Below are positions 38,701 through 50,231 of a DNA stretch of 64,000 bases, piece after piece. A program made the translations under genes and the position numbers. The notes beneath the pieces were generated by a model. That model saw nothing but the letters and a program-made list of their open reading frames with translations. It made no database searches and was not told the origin of the DNA. The DNA is from Alkalimonas collagenimarina (lineage in GTDB: Bacteria; Pseudomonadota; Gammaproteobacteria; Enterobacterales; Alteromonadaceae). Position 1 is the first letter of the stretch. Every line of letters starts with the position of its first letter. The stretch is taken from NCBI RefSeq assembly GCF_030717845.1, contig NZ_JAUZVZ010000006.1:62001-126000 (forward strand), given 5' to 3'.

Positions 38701-40437
38701 TCAACCTGCTTGTTGTTTTTGCTCAATGTAGCGGTTGATTTGTCGTTCCAGTACCTGCAAGGGCACACTGCCGTTTTTCAGCACTTCATCATGAAACTCA
38801 CGGATATCAAAGTCACTGCCTAAAGCGGCTTCAGCTTCCTGACGCAAGCGCCGAATGGTGATTTCACCTAACTTGTAGGATAACGCCTGTCCGGGCCAGC
38901 TGATGTAGCGGTCAATTTCAGTCACGACATTATGCATCGACAGGGCACTATTGTTTGCCAAAAAGTCGATGGCTTCCTGCCGGCTCCAACCTTTGGCATG
39001 CAGTCCGGTATCTACTACTAATCGTACCGCCCGCCACATCTCAAAGGAGAGCCGGCCAAAGTTGTAGTATGGATTTTGATAAAAGCCCATCTCTAAACCA
39101 AGGTATTCGGCGTACAACCCCCAGCCCTCACCAAAGGCCGAAGTATAAAATGAACGGCGATAATCAGGCAGGCTATCTTGCTCCTGAGACAATGCAACCT
39201 GCAGGTGATGCCCTGGTACCGCTTCATGCAGGGTCAGTGCTTCCATTTCATACAGTGGGCGACGGTTCAAGGCATAGGTATTGACCCAGTAGTAACCCGG
39301 TGCCGTGCTACGATTTGAGCTGACATAGCGGCCCGTGGTGTACTTAGGGGCAATTTCAGCTGGTACAGGCTCTACACCATAGGGGGTGCGTGGCAACACC
39401 TGAAAAAACTGAGGTAAAGCTGCATCGGCTTTTTTCGATAAATAGGCCGCATACATCATCAATTCGCGTGGGGTTTCGGCGTAAAACTGTGGATCGGTTC
39501 GCAAAAATTCGACGAAATCAGCAAAGCTGCCTTCAAACTCAAGCTCATCAATCACCTGCTGCATCTCAGCCCTGATGCGCGCTACCTCATCCAGGCCAAT
39601 CTGGTGAATTTCAGCTGGTGTCATCTGCAAAGTGGTGTAATGCTCCAACCGGTTTTGATAGTAAGCTTCGCCATCGGGTAGTTGCCCTGCAGCCAGCGTT
39701 TGACGAGCATTTGGGTAGTATTCATCAACGAAAAACTGGTAAAACGACTGATAACTTGGATTCACGGCATCCCGAATGGCTTGCCTGGCCCGTTCAGTCA
39801 GTTGTTGCCACTCTGCATCAGCAATCCCCTCCGGTTGACGACGAAAGGGGGTATAAAACACATTATCTTCTTCCTGCTCAGTCACATAAGCAATGATGCT
39901 CTGTTCAAAACCAGTCAGTACTTCCTGCGGCTGTGTCATGCCATCGGCGATACCTTGTCGCATCCAATCGATTTGCTGTTGAAAGTAACGAGGCATATCT
40001 TCTAGTCGGCTTAAGTACTGTTCGAAATCGTCCGTCTGGCGGAAACCACCCCGCTGCGCCATGAACGCAAGGCTGTTGTGAAAACCTGACTCTGCCGTTA
40101 ATGGCATCCGATGCGCACCAAAACGATACTGATCATAACTATTCGCCAGTCGATACGTTAACACGGCATGATTGATCTGATTTTGCTCCGATAAAGACTC
40201 CACCTCAATCACGGCCAGACGATCCAGCCACTGTTTACGTTCTGAGGCCACAACTGCCAAGTGCTCGGCTGACAAATCGGCCAGACGGCCTTCTTGCGCT
40301 TGATTGCGCTTTTGCTCTGCCTGCCACAATGCAGACGCAAAATCGCTAAACTGCTGATCAGTCATTCTGCTGTCAGATGGCTGACTGGCACAACCCAGTA
40401 CCAGCATCACTCCGACACAATAGGCTAAAAATCTCAT
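38701..40437 (-). CDS. DUF885 family lipoprotein, putative metallopeptidase
   Basis: 578 aa with a lipoprotein signal sequence (FLAYCVGVMLVLGC, Cys16). Nearly all the rest is one DUF885 domain, helical and with the zinc-peptidase-like motif HEAVPGHHLQ in LTLHEAVPGHHLQVALSQ. SAFGEGWGLYAEYLGLEMG follows, with a possible third ligand Glu. The family is assigned to metallopeptidases by similarity (M32/M3-like fold), with little direct biochemistry. Probable periplasmic peptidase anchored in the outer membrane. Confidence 0.87.
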   Translation of the reverse strand: MRFLAYCVGVMLVLGCASQPSDSRMTDQQFSDFASALWQAEQKRNQAQEGRLADLSAEHLAVVASERKQWLDRLAVIEVESLSEQNQINHAVLTYRLANSYDQYRFGAHRMPLTAESGFHNSLAFMAQRGGFRQTDDFEQYLSRLEDMPRYFQQQIDWMRQGIADGMTQPQEVLTGFEQSIIAYVTEQEEDNVFYTPFRRQPEGIADAEWQQLTERARQAIRDAVNPSYQSFYQFFVDEYYPNARQTLAAGQLPDGEAYYQNRLEHYTTLQMTPAEIHQIGLDEVARIRAEMQQVIDELEFEGSFADFVEFLRTDPQFYAETPRELMMYAAYLSKKADAALPQFFQVLPRTPYGVEPVPAEIAPKYTTGRYVSSNRSTAPGYYWVNTYALNRRPLYEMEALTLHEAVPGHHLQVALSQEQDSLPDYRRSFYTSAFGEGWGLYAEYLGLEMGFYQNPYYNFGRLSFEMWRAVRLVVDTGLHAKGWSRQEAIDFLANNSALSMHNVVTEIDRYISWPGQALSYKLGEITIRRLRQEAEAALGSDFDIREFHDEVLKNGSVPLQVLERQINRYIEQKQQAG

Positions 40438-40749
40438 GCAACCCCCTTCTGTTTCTGGTTTGTAAATGGATTCTACCGATCCTGCAGCCGAATGCCAGCC
40501 TCGACCAACGCTCTGACCTTACCACTAGCCGCATTTATAACCTGAGTGGCATAAAAAAACAGCGTTGTCAGATAAATTAACAGCAAATGTTAAAAAGGAC
40601 TTGGCTAACTGCCCTGAAGTCGTTATGTTAGAGGCTATAACAAGCGATACGGTTGATTCTGGCTGGGTCAACCAGACAAATCGCGTGGTTGAGCTGTACT
40701 TTTATACTGCGCTACGTTCAATGTAGTATCCAACGGAGTTTACGCTGTC
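40438..40749. other. Divergent intergenic region between DUF885 gene and diguanylate cyclase
   Basis: 312 nt without a credible gene. It must hold promoters for both neighbours. TATACT at 40703-40708 could be a -10 box for the cyclase gene. Two nested inverted repeats lie at 40651-40676: GGTTGA/TCAACC and TCTGG/CCAGA. They may be an operator or leader hairpin. Confidence 0.5.
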
Positions 40750-41763
40750 ATGATGTATAATGACCCGGTTGCGCTGGCACGAGAAAAATCTTCTCAAGCT
40801 GCAGCTTTTCTTCTAAGGCACAATCTTGCGCCTCATCCGGTCAACTATACGGTCAGCTATGAATACAGCAGTGGCAGCAATGATGGGCTTTGTCAGGCCA
40901 TCGAGCAACGAGTCGCTGCCAAGTTACCCTTTGATGATTTCATTATGGCTGAGCTTTACAGCCATTGGGTGGAAAAAACCCAGCAACACAACGAGCAGTT
41001 GGTGAAACGAGTCGGTGGTATGGTGAGCCGGCTCTCTGGTTGCACGGATATTGCTCATGAGGCGACCAGTGAATATCTCGAGCTACTTGATCATCAACTG
41101 CCCGAACTTATCCATCAGGATCCCGCTTTAAAGCTGAACATGATGCAGCTGATTGAAGCCACCGAAAAAGTACGCCGCAGCCACCAACAATTAAATCAAC
41201 AGCTCGATATGGCCAACCAACAAAGCCACCAATTACGCAATGAATTAAAAGAAATGAAACAGTTGCGCTTGCTTGACCCGCTAACAGGCTTATACAACCG
41301 GTTGGCGATGCAAGAACATCTTGAGCTGTGGTTCACTGAACAGCCAGAGCGACAAATAGCGGCTATCGCTGTCGATTTGGACCACTTCCGCCAATTCAAT
41401 CAGGATTTTGGCGATACCATCGGCGATATTATCCTCAGCAAGGTGGCTCGCAAAGTACGTAGTTACGTGCAAGACAGTGGCCTCCCCATTCGAGCTGGCG
41501 GGGAAGAGTTCCTCATTTTACTGCCTGATGTTGATCTTCGTACCGCCGGTGAAATCGCCGAACAGGTGCGTAAAGGCGTCGAAAAGCTGCGATTTGTCTC
41601 GGCTCGCAATAAAAAAACCCTGCCCAAAGTCACCATCTCATTAGGCGTTTCTTTGTATCAGGCCAAAGAGAACTGGCAGCAATTCCTCGCCAGAACGTCA
41701 CAGATACTACAAATCGCCAAACATCGGGGTCGTAATCAAGTCGCCACAGAATCCATGCTCTAA
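40750..41763 (+). CDS. Diguanylate cyclase (GGDEF), cytosolic
   Basis: 337 aa. The N-terminal about 160 residues are helical with a coiled coil (RRSHQQLNQQLDMANQQSHQ) and no membrane segment. The GGDEF domain starts LDPLTGLYNR and has an intact active site GGEEF at 250-254 and metal-binding AVDLDHFRQFN. The RxxD inhibitory site is absent (Q241, G244 at the expected positions), so product inhibition is unlikely. It should make cyclic di-GMP. The start could be either of the first two ATGs. Input signal unknown. Confidence 0.92.
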   Translation: MMYNDPVALAREKSSQAAAFLLRHNLAPHPVNYTVSYEYSSGSNDGLCQAIEQRVAAKLPFDDFIMAELYSHWVEKTQQHNEQLVKRVGGMVSRLSGCTDIAHEATSEYLELLDHQLPELIHQDPALKLNMMQLIEATEKVRRSHQQLNQQLDMANQQSHQLRNELKEMKQLRLLDPLTGLYNRLAMQEHLELWFTEQPERQIAAIAVDLDHFRQFNQDFGDTIGDIILSKVARKVRSYVQDSGLPIRAGGEEFLILLPDVDLRTAGEIAEQVRKGVEKLRFVSARNKKTLPKVTISLGVSLYQAKENWQQFLARTSQILQIAKHRGRNQVATESML

Positions 41764-41856
41764 GACCAATCAACACAGATTCATTTGGCTTGATCAGTTG
41801 GCGTAAGCCAGTAGATCTTTTACACTAGCGCCTGAATTCGTTTCCAAGGCCACAAC

Positions 41857-42612
41857 ATGTCTGACTCCAAAGCAAAAACCACTGATTTCGGCTTTAAAAC
41901 CGTTGCCGAAGACGAAAAAGTGTCGCTGGTTGCCGATGTATTTCATTCGGTTGCCGCGAAATACGACGTGATGAATGATTTAATGTCATTTGGCATTCAC
42001 CGCTTATGGAAACGCTTTACCATCGACTGCAGTGCCGTACGCCCCGGTCAAAGCGTGTTGGATCTGGCTGGTGGTACCGGCGACTTAACGGCCTTATTCT
42101 CCAAACGGGTTGGCCCTACCGGCAAAGTAGTGTTAGCCGATATCAATGCTTCCATGCTGAATGTTGGCCGCGATAAGTTGCGCGACCAGGGGCTGGTCGA
42201 TAACATCGATTATGTGCAGGCCAATGCAGAAGCCCTGCCGTTTGCCGATAATAGCTTTGACATCATCACCATTGGCTTTGGTCTGCGTAACGTCACCAAT
42301 AAATCAGCGGCTTTAGCATCGATGTTTCGGGTGCTAAAACCCGGTGGTCGTTTACTGGTGCTTGAGTTTTCCAAGCCAGAATCCGAGTTGCTCAGTAAAG
42401 CGTACGATCTATACTCGTTTAAGCTGCTGCCCAAGATGGGCCAACTGATCGCCAATGATCCCGATAGTTACCAGTACCTTGCCGAATCCATCCGGATGCA
42501 CCCTGATCAGGAAACCCTCAAACAGATGATGGAGCAGGTTGGCTTTGCCGAAGTCAGCTACCACAATCTGACGGGTGGTATTGTCGCGCTGCATCGCGGA
42601 TACAAGTTCTGA
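41857..42612 (+). CDS. ubiE: Ubiquinone/menaquinone C-methyltransferase UbiE
   Basis: 251 aa class I methyltransferase. Motif I is [29 protein letters not shown] and [34 protein letters not shown] are diagnostic for UbiE. It methylates demethylmenaquinone and the C2 position of the ubiquinone precursor. It is the first gene of ubiE-ubiJ-ubiB, whose start and stop codons overlap or nearly touch. Confidence 0.98.
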   Translation: MSDSKAKTTDFGFKTVAEDEKVSLVADVFHSVAAKYDVMNDLMSFGIHRLWKRFTIDCSAVRPGQSVLDLAGGTGDLTALFSKRVGPTGKVVLADINASMLNVGRDKLRDQGLVDNIDYVQANAEALPFADNSFDIITIGFGLRNVTNKSAALASMFRVLKPGGRLLVLEFSKPESELLSKAYDLYSFKLLPKMGQLIANDPDSYQYLAESIRMHPDQETLKQMMEQVGFAEVSYHNLTGGIVALHRGYKF

Positions 42613-43217
42613 TGATGCAGCTCTGGCCACAACTCCTGCTCAGTCTGGCAGAAAAAGTACTGGCTGATATCATTGCCATGGATCAAGAGGCAAAACCTCG
42701 TTTGAAACGATTGGCGGGCAAGCAATTTGCTTTTCAGTTGCAAGAGTTGAAGTTACGGGTGGTGCTAACGGCAACCGACTCCACTATCTTACTGAATCAA
42801 CATCAAGAGCCGGTCGATTGTGCCATTCAAACCGATCTGGCGAGCCTGAAGCGCTTGCGCGATCCTAATCAGTTAACACAGCTCATCAAGCAGGATGCGG
42901 TGCAAGTCGAAGGAGATTTACAGGTCGCTCAGCAATTCAGTGGCTTTTTCCAGCAATTGCAGCCAGACTGGAGCGGCAAATTGGCCAGCTATCTGGGCGA
43001 TGGTATGGCACATAAGGTAGAAGTAAGCCTCAAGCAAATGACTCGTGTCATTGCCAGCAAAGCGCAACAACTCGATCAACTCAGTACGGAGCTGTTGCAA
43101 GACGAATTACAACTTACGCCGCATCCGCTAGAAGTCGAGCAATTCAGCGTCGACGTGAGTCGCTTACAAGCTAAAGTGGATCGTTTGCAGCAACAATTGA
43201 CCGCATTGCAGGAGTAA
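42612..43217 (+). CDS. ubiJ: Ubiquinone biosynthesis accessory factor UbiJ
   Basis: 201 aa with an N-terminal SCP2 sterol-carrier domain (about 15-115) and a C-terminal coiled coil (VDRLQQQLTALQE). The start overlaps the ubiE stop (TGATG). In E. coli UbiJ forms a soluble complex with UbiK and other Ubi proteins that handle lipid intermediates. Identity is given by gene order and the SCP2 layout; the sequence itself is weakly conserved. Confidence 0.93.
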   Translation: MMQLWPQLLLSLAEKVLADIIAMDQEAKPRLKRLAGKQFAFQLQELKLRVVLTATDSTILLNQHQEPVDCAIQTDLASLKRLRDPNQLTQLIKQDAVQVEGDLQVAQQFSGFFQQLQPDWSGKLASYLGDGMAHKVEVSLKQMTRVIASKAQQLDQLSTELLQDELQLTPHPLEVEQFSVDVSRLQAKVDRLQQQLTALQE

Positions 43218-43220
43218 CCG

Positions 43221-44849
43221 GTGCAGATAGGACGTTTTTATCAAATTCAGAAAACCTTACTGCAGTACGGGCTGGATGAACTGATCCCGCAGACGCATCG
43301 CCCCTGGTATATCCGCTTGCTGCGTAAAAGTGCCTTTTGGCTTCGCAATCAACACGCCGATCAACCGATGGGTATTCGGCTGCGGCTGGCTTTGCAAAGC
43401 CTTGGCCCGGTCTGGATCAAACTAGGGCAGATGCTGTCGACCCGTCGTGATTTATTGCCTGCAGAATGGGCCAATGAGTTGGCAAAACTGCAGGATAAAG
43501 TAGAGCCTTTTCCCGGCGAACAAGCTCAAGTACTGATCGAGCAAGCCCTTGGTCTGAGCTCGATCCATGACAAGTTTCCTGAGTTCTCTCTGCAACCGCT
43601 GGCTTCAGCATCAATTGCTCAGGTCCATGCCGCCAAGATGCTGCAAGTGGATGGGCCAGATGCCGATGTGGTGATTAAAGTCATACGTCCGGGTATTCGT
43701 AAACAAATTCTGGCCGATTTAGCCTTGATGGATACAGCCGCTGAAGCAGCCGCTCGTTTCTTACCCGATGGCAAACGGTTGCGGCCACGCGAGGTCGTCG
43801 CCGAATACCGTAAAACCATTCTTGATGAACTCGATTTGCAGCGCGAAGCAGCCAATGCAATTCAGTTGCGTCGCAACTTTATGGATTCTGACTCGCTGTA
43901 TATTCCTTATGTCTACAGCGATGATTGTCGTATCAATGTGATGGTGATGGAGCGTATTTATGGTATACCCGTCTCCGATATTGAGGCATTAAAAGCTCAA
44001 GGCACCGATATGGAGCTGCTGGCCAAACGTGGAGTAGAGGTCTTTTTTACGCAGGTGTTCCGCGACAGTTTTTTTCATGCCGATATGCATCCCGGTAATA
44101 TTTTTGTTTCCCGCGAAACACCAAACAACCCAAAATACATCGGCATTGACTGTGGCATCGTCGGCACCTTAAACAGCGAAGATAAGCGCTATCTGGCCGA
44201 AAATTTCGTCGCATTCTTTAACCGTGATTACCGCAAAGTTGCTCAACTTCATCTTGACTCTGGCTGGGTGCCAGCAGACACCAATGTCGAGGAGTTTGAA
44301 AGTGCTATTCGCACCGTTTGCGAGCCTATTTTCCAAAAGCCTCTGGCCGATATTTCCTTTGGTCATGTGCTACTGAATTTATTTAGCACGGCCCGACGCT
44401 TTAATATGCAGGTGCAGCCACAGCTGGTGCTACTGCAAAAAACCTTGCTGTACATTGAGGGGCTGGGCCGTCAATTGTATCCGCAGCTGGATCTATGGAA
44501 AACCGCCAAGCCATTTCTTGAAAACTGGCTGCAACAACAAATTGGTTTACCGGCCTTATGGCAACAATTAAAAGAAAATGCCCCGTTTTGGGCTGAAAAG
44601 CTACCGCAAATGCCAACGTTGTTGCACCGGGTATTGGAGCAGCTGCCTAAACAACAAGGTATGATGTTGCAATTAATGCAACAGCAGCAGCTGCAAAAAG
44701 AACGGCAAGCGGCTCGGTTACTGTCTGCTATTGGCGCTGGCTCCATGGCCATTGTCGCGGCGCTTTTATTCAGCTCGGGCACCATGCTGGCTGCCGCAGC
44801 AGTCGCAACGGGTGCTTTATTTTTTGCTGCGAAAGCAGTATGGTCGTAA
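43221..44849 (+). CDS. ubiB: Ubiquinone biosynthesis atypical kinase UbiB
   Basis: 542 aa, ABC1/ADCK atypical kinase. The KxGQ motif is in [13 protein letters not shown], the Ala/Ser-rich loop is [13 protein letters not shown], the catalytic [10 protein letters not shown] and metal-binding IDCGIVG are present. Two hydrophobic C-terminal helices (about 497-540) anchor it in the membrane. It is required for ubiquinone synthesis, possibly as an ATPase that extracts intermediates. It starts 3 nt after ubiJ. Confidence 0.97.
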   Translation: MQIGRFYQIQKTLLQYGLDELIPQTHRPWYIRLLRKSAFWLRNQHADQPMGIRLRLALQSLGPVWIKLGQMLSTRRDLLPAEWANELAKLQDKVEPFPGEQAQVLIEQALGLSSIHDKFPEFSLQPLASASIAQVHAAKMLQVDGPDADVVIKVIRPGIRKQILADLALMDTAAEAAARFLPDGKRLRPREVVAEYRKTILDELDLQREAANAIQLRRNFMDSDSLYIPYVYSDDCRINVMVMERIYGIPVSDIEALKAQGTDMELLAKRGVEVFFTQVFRDSFFHADMHPGNIFVSRETPNNPKYIGIDCGIVGTLNSEDKRYLAENFVAFFNRDYRKVAQLHLDSGWVPADTNVEEFESAIRTVCEPIFQKPLADISFGHVLLNLFSTARRFNMQVQPQLVLLQKTLLYIEGLGRQLYPQLDLWKTAKPFLENWLQQQIGLPALWQQLKENAPFWAEKLPQMPTLLHRVLEQLPKQQGMMLQLMQQQQLQKERQAARLLSAIGAGSMAIVAALLFSSGTMLAAAAVATGALFFAAKAVWS

Positions 44850-44883
44850 CCTGAAACATTTCAGCTGTATTTAAGGAACTACT

Positions 44884-45144
44884 ATGGGTTTTGGTGGCAT
44901 TAGTATCTGGCAATTACTGATTGTATTGGCAATCATCGTACTGCTGTTCGGTACAAAAAAATTACGTGGCATCGGCACGGATCTAGGCTCAGCAATCAAA
45001 GGCTTCCGCAGCTCCATCAAAGACGATGAAAGCAAGGCTGATGATGACCACAACGGATCACCTGATCAGTTGAAGAAACCTGCTGACTCTGATGCTGAAC
45101 AGACATCAACATCTGCCAAGCAGAAAGAACACGACAAGCCATAA
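44884..45144 (+). CDS. tatA: Twin-arginine translocase subunit TatA
   Basis: 86 aa. The N-terminal membrane helix ([22 protein letters not shown]) and amphipathic helix ([20 protein letters not shown]) are diagnostic of TatA. The C-terminal tail is charged and disordered. In the family TatA oligomers form the translocation pore for folded twin-arginine proteins. It is followed immediately by tatB (the stop and ATG are adjacent). Confidence 0.97.
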   Translation: MGFGGISIWQLLIVLAIIVLLFGTKKLRGIGTDLGSAIKGFRSSIKDDESKADDDHNGSPDQLKKPADSDAEQTSTSAKQKEHDKP

Positions 45145-45477
45145 ATGGGTTTCTGGGAGCTGTTAGTCATTGCCGTTGTTGCCTTGCTGGTTCTGGGCCC
45201 TGAGCGGCTGCCTGGTGCTATTCGCTCGGTCAGCCGAACCATCAACTCCGTCAAGCAATTTGGTCAACAAATGCAAGCTGAGTTGAATGACAATCTACGG
45301 GTCCATGAACTGCATCAAAAACTAAAACAAGCTGAGCAAAAAGGCTTTCTGGATTTAACCGATGAAGAAAAATCTGCTGTTGCTGAATTAAAGCAGGCCG
45401 CGGCAGATGTCAATCCCTCCAGTAAACCAAAGCAAACAAAAACAGCAGAGAATGATGACGATCAAAGCCGAACCTGA
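45145..45477 (+). CDS. tatB: Twin-arginine translocase subunit TatB
   Basis: 110 aa. One N-terminal membrane helix ([23 protein letters not shown]) is followed by an amphipathic helix with the TatB-type GPERLP turn, then a highly charged tail. With TatC it forms the receptor for twin-arginine signal peptides. It overlaps the tatC start by 26 nt. Confidence 0.96.
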   Translation: MGFWELLVIAVVALLVLGPERLPGAIRSVSRTINSVKQFGQQMQAELNDNLRVHELHQKLKQAEQKGFLDLTDEEKSAVAELKQAAADVNPSSKPKQTKTAENDDDQSRT

Positions 45478-46231
45478 CAGCCTGCTTGGACACTTAGTTG
45501 AACTGCGTAACCGGTTACTGCGCTGCGTCATTGCTGTGCTGCTTGTGTTCGCTTGCTTAGCGTACTTTGCCGCCGACTTGTATGAGCTGCTATCGAAGCC
45601 ATTAATTGCGGTGTTGCCAGATGGCAGCAGTATGATTGCCACCGATGTAGCGTCGCCATTTTTTGCGCCATTTAAGTTAACCTTTGTGGTCGCTATTGGC
45701 TTAGCTATCCCCTACATCTTGTTACAAGTCTGGCAATTTATTGCACCCGCCCTGTACCAGAAAGAGCGGCGGTTGGTTGCTCCCTTAGTCATCTCCAGCA
45801 CCTTGTTGTTCTATGCAGGCATCGCCTTTGCGTACTATGTAGTTTTCCCCATTGTGTTCGCTTTTTTTACCAGTTATGCCCCGGAAAGTATTACCATTGC
45901 TACCGATATAAGTAGCTATCTGAATTTTGTCCTGAAGCTCTTTTTTGCCTTTGGCATTGCCTTTGAAATCCCGGTCGTTATTCTGCTGTTAATTTGGTCG
46001 GGTACCACGACAGCCAAAGCTTTAGCTGCCAAACGAGCCTATATTGTGGTCGGGGCTTTCGTGTTCGGTATGTTGCTGACTCCACCGGATGTCATCTCCC
46101 AAACCCTGTTGGCAATTCCGATGTGGTTTTTATTTGAATGTGGGCTGTTATTAAGCCGTTTTTATCAACCAGCAGCCGATGCCGATAATGGCGACACCGA
46201 ATCGGATGAGGAACTCAATAATGAAAAGTAA
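45452..46231 (+). CDS. tatC: Twin-arginine translocase subunit TatC
   Basis: 259 aa from the ATG at 45452 ([24 protein letters not shown]). A longer frame begins at 45407, entirely within tatB, and is less likely. Six membrane helices. Motifs [24 protein letters not shown] and the C-terminal [27 protein letters not shown] match the family. TatC recognises the twin-arginine motif. It is the third gene of tatABC. Confidence 0.97.
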   Translation: MMTIKAEPDSLLGHLVELRNRLLRCVIAVLLVFACLAYFAADLYELLSKPLIAVLPDGSSMIATDVASPFFAPFKLTFVVAIGLAIPYILLQVWQFIAPALYQKERRLVAPLVISSTLLFYAGIAFAYYVVFPIVFAFFTSYAPESITIATDISSYLNFVLKLFFAFGIAFEIPVVILLLIWSGTTTAKALAAKRAYIVVGAFVFGMLLTPPDVISQTLLAIPMWFLFECGLLLSRFYQPAADADNGDTESDEELNNEK

Positions 46232-46742
46232 CCATCTACTGGCTTTGCCCTGTTTCGCTCTTGCAACTTTGATGCTGTTGCCTCTGCAAGCTGCCGAATC
46301 TTCTGTGGTACAAGCGCTTTCGCTATGCCAACAGGAACAAGATAATCAGCTGCGACTGCACTGCTACGATTCGATTCAAGTGGATGCTAGCGAGCAAGGT
46401 GCCTCCACTGCTGCAAAACAAAATCAACAAGCCCGGCAACCTGCCGCGGCTGCAACACCTGCGGCATCTGCTGCTACGGCGGAAGACCAATTTGGCAAGC
46501 CAAGGCAAGCTGCGGCCAATGAAACCGACCGCATCTACTCCGTTGTCAGCAAGGTAGAGCAAGATGCTCGTGGTCATTTGGTGATTCACTTTGAAAATGG
46601 CCAAACCTGGCGACAAAACAGCAGTGAATACTACCCCGTTAAAGCTGGTGAAGAGCATTATATTCGCCGTGCCATGCTTGGCTCATTTATATTAAGTAAC
46701 GATGACAGTAACCGTTCTACCCGTGTCCGTAGGATGAACTAG
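46221..46742 (+). CDS. Secreted VasI-like protein of unknown function
   Basis: 173 aa from the ATG at 46221, overlapping the tatC end by 11 nt. The signal peptide is about 24 residues ([20 protein letters not shown]). A CxxE(x)nRLxCYD-type motif ([18 protein letters not shown]) links it to a loosely related group that includes VasI of type VI secretion. A low-complexity Ala/Gln linker separates this from a C-terminal region, [27 protein letters not shown], that looks beta-rich. Role unknown; there is no type VI locus here. Confidence 0.8.
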   Translation: MKSNHLLALPCFALATLMLLPLQAAESSVVQALSLCQQEQDNQLRLHCYDSIQVDASEQGASTAAKQNQQARQPAAAATPAASAATAEDQFGKPRQAAANETDRIYSVVSKVEQDARGHLVIHFENGQTWRQNSSEYYPVKAGEEHYIRRAMLGSFILSNDDSNRSTRVRRMN

Positions 46743-46746
46743 ACGA

Positions 46747-47534
46747 ATGGCCTGGTGTGATGTTGGCGTCAACTTGTTCAGTGAACAATTTACAACCGAT
46801 CGCGAACAGGTCTTAGCACGCGCTCACATGGCAGGTGTTCAAAGGCAGATCTTGATCGCATCTGACCTTGCCGAATGCCAGCACAATATCAACTGGTGCC
46901 AACTGCATGCAGATTGCAGCACTAGCGCAGGCATCCACCCGCATCAAGCCAGCAAGGCCGGGCCGAACTGGCTGCAACAATTACAGAGCATTCTGACTAA
47001 CAACGATATTGTCGCTATTGGTGAGTGTGGCTTAGATTTTAATCGCAACTTCTCTAGCCAAGCGGATCAAATTGATGTTTTTTCAAAACAACTGCAGCTA
47101 GCCAATGAGGTAGCTCTGCCGGTGTATTTGCATGAACGCGATGCGTTTGATACCCAGTATCAGCTGCTCAAGGATTATGGCATCAAGCATGGTATTGCTC
47201 ACTGTTTCACCGGCGATAGCACACAACTCAAAGCCTATCTCGACCTTGGCCTCTATATTGGTATTACTGGCTGGCTTTGTGACGATCGGCGAAATCAGGC
47301 ATTGCTCGATGCCATCACCTACTTACCGCTTGATCGTATCTGTCTGGGAACTGATGCACCCTATTTGCTGCCAAAAAACCTGTCCCCTAAGCCTAAAAGC
47401 CGACGCAACGAACCCGCTTACTTGCCGGCTATAGCTGAGCGTGTGGCGCAGTTAAAAGGGCTTTCGTTGCACGATGTCGAGGTTCAGTGCTGGCAAAATA
47501 GTGTTACACTATTTAATCTTGAGCGAGGTATGCC

Positions 47535-47538
<4 letters not shown>
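46747..47538 (+). CDS. tatD: TatD family metal-dependent deoxyribonuclease
   Basis: 263 aa TIM-barrel hydrolase. Metal ligands fit GVNLFSEQF in place of the usual HxH, AGIHPHQAS, IGECGLDFNRN, HERDAF, IAHCFTGD and GTDAPYL. The first barrel position reads CDVGVNL, as in E. coli TatD (DIGVNL). The family cleaves DNA 3'-5' and takes part in nucleic acid quality control; it is not needed for Tat export. It lies 4 nt after the VasI-like gene. Confidence 0.94.
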
Positions 47539-49320
<1,782 letters not shown>

Positions 49321-49330
<10 letters not shown>

Positions 49331-49560
49331 GCATCAAGCGAACTCGCACTCTGATCGCGTTTTTCATAGGTCATTTCTATGTATTCGAGAATATGTTTTG
49401 TCATGACCCCCATTACGATCACAGCTCCGGTATAGGCATAGAACTGCTCAGCAACGTAGCTTATAAAACCGCACAATACTAAAAAAAATGTCAGCATAAA
49501 TGCCTTGAATGGCCGGTTTTGGTAATGCTTGCTGGCGTAGCGATTGTATAAAGTCATCAT
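49321..49560 (-). CDS. Small two-helix membrane protein, unknown function
   Basis: 79 aa with two hydrophobic helices (about 19-37, FKAFMLTFFLVLCGFISYVA, and 42-58, YTGAVIVMGVMTKHILEYI) and charged ends. Starts MMTLYNRYASKHYQN. It converges on hemB and shares its terminator. Upstream the DNA is markedly AT-rich. No family recognised. It lies between the hemB 3' end and a second partial copy of that end, so it may have been brought in by an insertion. Confidence 0.65.
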
Positions 49561-49695
49561 AGTCAGTTAGGCTCCCCAGCAGTTAATAACTGCTGAAAAG
49601 GGTACCTATAACGGAAACCAAAAGTCAATAAAATAATTATTAAACTCTAATTAATGAATTATTTTAACAGCTAATTATTAACAAATATAAAGCCC
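49561..49695. other. AT-rich non-coding DNA with inverted repeat
   Basis: Strongly AT-rich by eye compared with the flanking genes. It holds the inverted repeat AAAATAATT (49630-49638) / AATTATTTT (49657-49665), and probably the promoter of the small gene at 49321. Confidence 0.55.
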
Positions 49696-49785
49696 CTGCT
49701 AGCTCTTAAACGCTCTGGTACCGATGGCATCCTGACTTACTTTGCCAAAAGAGTGGCGATGTGGTTGCAGCAAGAAAAGAACTGA
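49696..49785 (+). pseudogene. Partial copy of the hemB 3' end
   Basis: 30 in-frame codons including a stop, translating to [18 protein letters not shown] then RVAMWLQQEKN. This matches the last codons of hemB (49219-49308) with a few substitutions. The stretch CCGATGGCATCCTGACTTAC and the eight bases after it are identical in both, while other positions differ (RVAM against KVAI, QQEKN against QEKKN). The copy has no start and no upstream part. It is either an old tandem duplication or the displaced end left by an element that inserted at the hemB 3' end. Confidence 0.85.
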
Positions 49786-49796
49786 CCAGGCACTGG

Positions 49797-49949
49797 TTAT
49801 TGCAGCTGATTATCCGGTTGCAACTCCATCACGGAAGCGGAAACCAGCAGCAGGCGTTTTAGGTTTTGCACAGCAATACTGGTAAAGAAAGCATAAAATG
49901 GCGTGCCGAGGACACTCAGGTAAATAGTTGCTAGCAGCATTCCTTGCAT
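49797..49949 (-). CDS. 50-aa hydrophobic peptide, probable small membrane protein
   Basis: 50 aa: starts MQGMLLATIYLSVLGTPFY, continues AFFTSIAVQNLKRLLLVSAS and ends VMELQPDNQLQ. One long hydrophobic segment (about 3-25) with a basic/polar tail. A good ribosome site GAAAGGA (49958-49964) lies 8 nt before the ATG. No family recognised. The longer open frame on the same strand (49810-49998) overlaps it and is Cys/Pro-rich with no ribosome site, so this one is preferred. Confidence 0.55.
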   Translation of the reverse strand: MQGMLLATIYLSVLGTPFYAFFTSIAVQNLKRLLLVSASVMELQPDNQLQ

Positions 49950-49978
49950 AGCCTAAGTCCTTTCTGGATAGTGAATCC

Positions 49979-50221
49979 TTACAAAAATTTCTGCACATAC
50001 CAGCAGCTGGCCTGCACGCCGAGCTGCTGTTGCTGTGCCCAGCTCAGCCCATGTCGCACCAATTGCTCAGCGATGCCCTGGTTACGCAGTGCGTCGGGTA
50101 CATAGGTGCGCCAGAAATCGACGCTATCACCCAACAGCTGGTATTCCAGCAGTGCTTCTTCGCCTTGCTGCACAATGCGGAAGCGTTGCAGTTCGGGCTG
50201 ATGCTCAACAGAATATCGCAT
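49979..50221 (-). CDS. Small GNAT-like acetyltransferase (YjdJ type)
   Basis: 80 aa. Matches the short GNAT-like family by the pattern FWRTYVPDALRNQGIAEQLV (acetyl-CoA binding loop with RxxGIA) and the C-terminal VQASCWYVQKFL with its conserved Cys and Tyr. Substrate unknown. It follows the larger acetyltransferase gene at 50232 by 10 nt and is probably co-transcribed with it and gppA. Confidence 0.82.
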   Translation of the reverse strand: MRYSVEHQPELQRFRIVQQGEEALLEYQLLGDSVDFWRTYVPDALRNQGIAEQLVRHGLSWAQQQQLGVQASCWYVQKFL

Positions 50222-50231
50222 ACTTGCTCCT

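Noticed and set aside
44851-44864. Palindrome CTGAAACATTTCAG between ubiB and tatA
   Set aside because: Short stem with no T tract and only 34 nt between the genes; probably chance, so not called a terminator.
45407-45451. Upstream extension of tatC
   Set aside because: These 15 codons lie wholly inside tatB; the ATG at 45452 gives the normal TatC N-terminus.
49784-49798. ACCAG/CTGGT hairpin after the hemB partial copy
   Set aside because: Five-bp stem with no T run; not enough to call a terminator.
49810-49998. 62-aa minus-strand frame rich in Cys and Pro
   Set aside because: It overlaps the 50-aa hydrophobic frame that has a proper ribosome site, and it lacks one itself.
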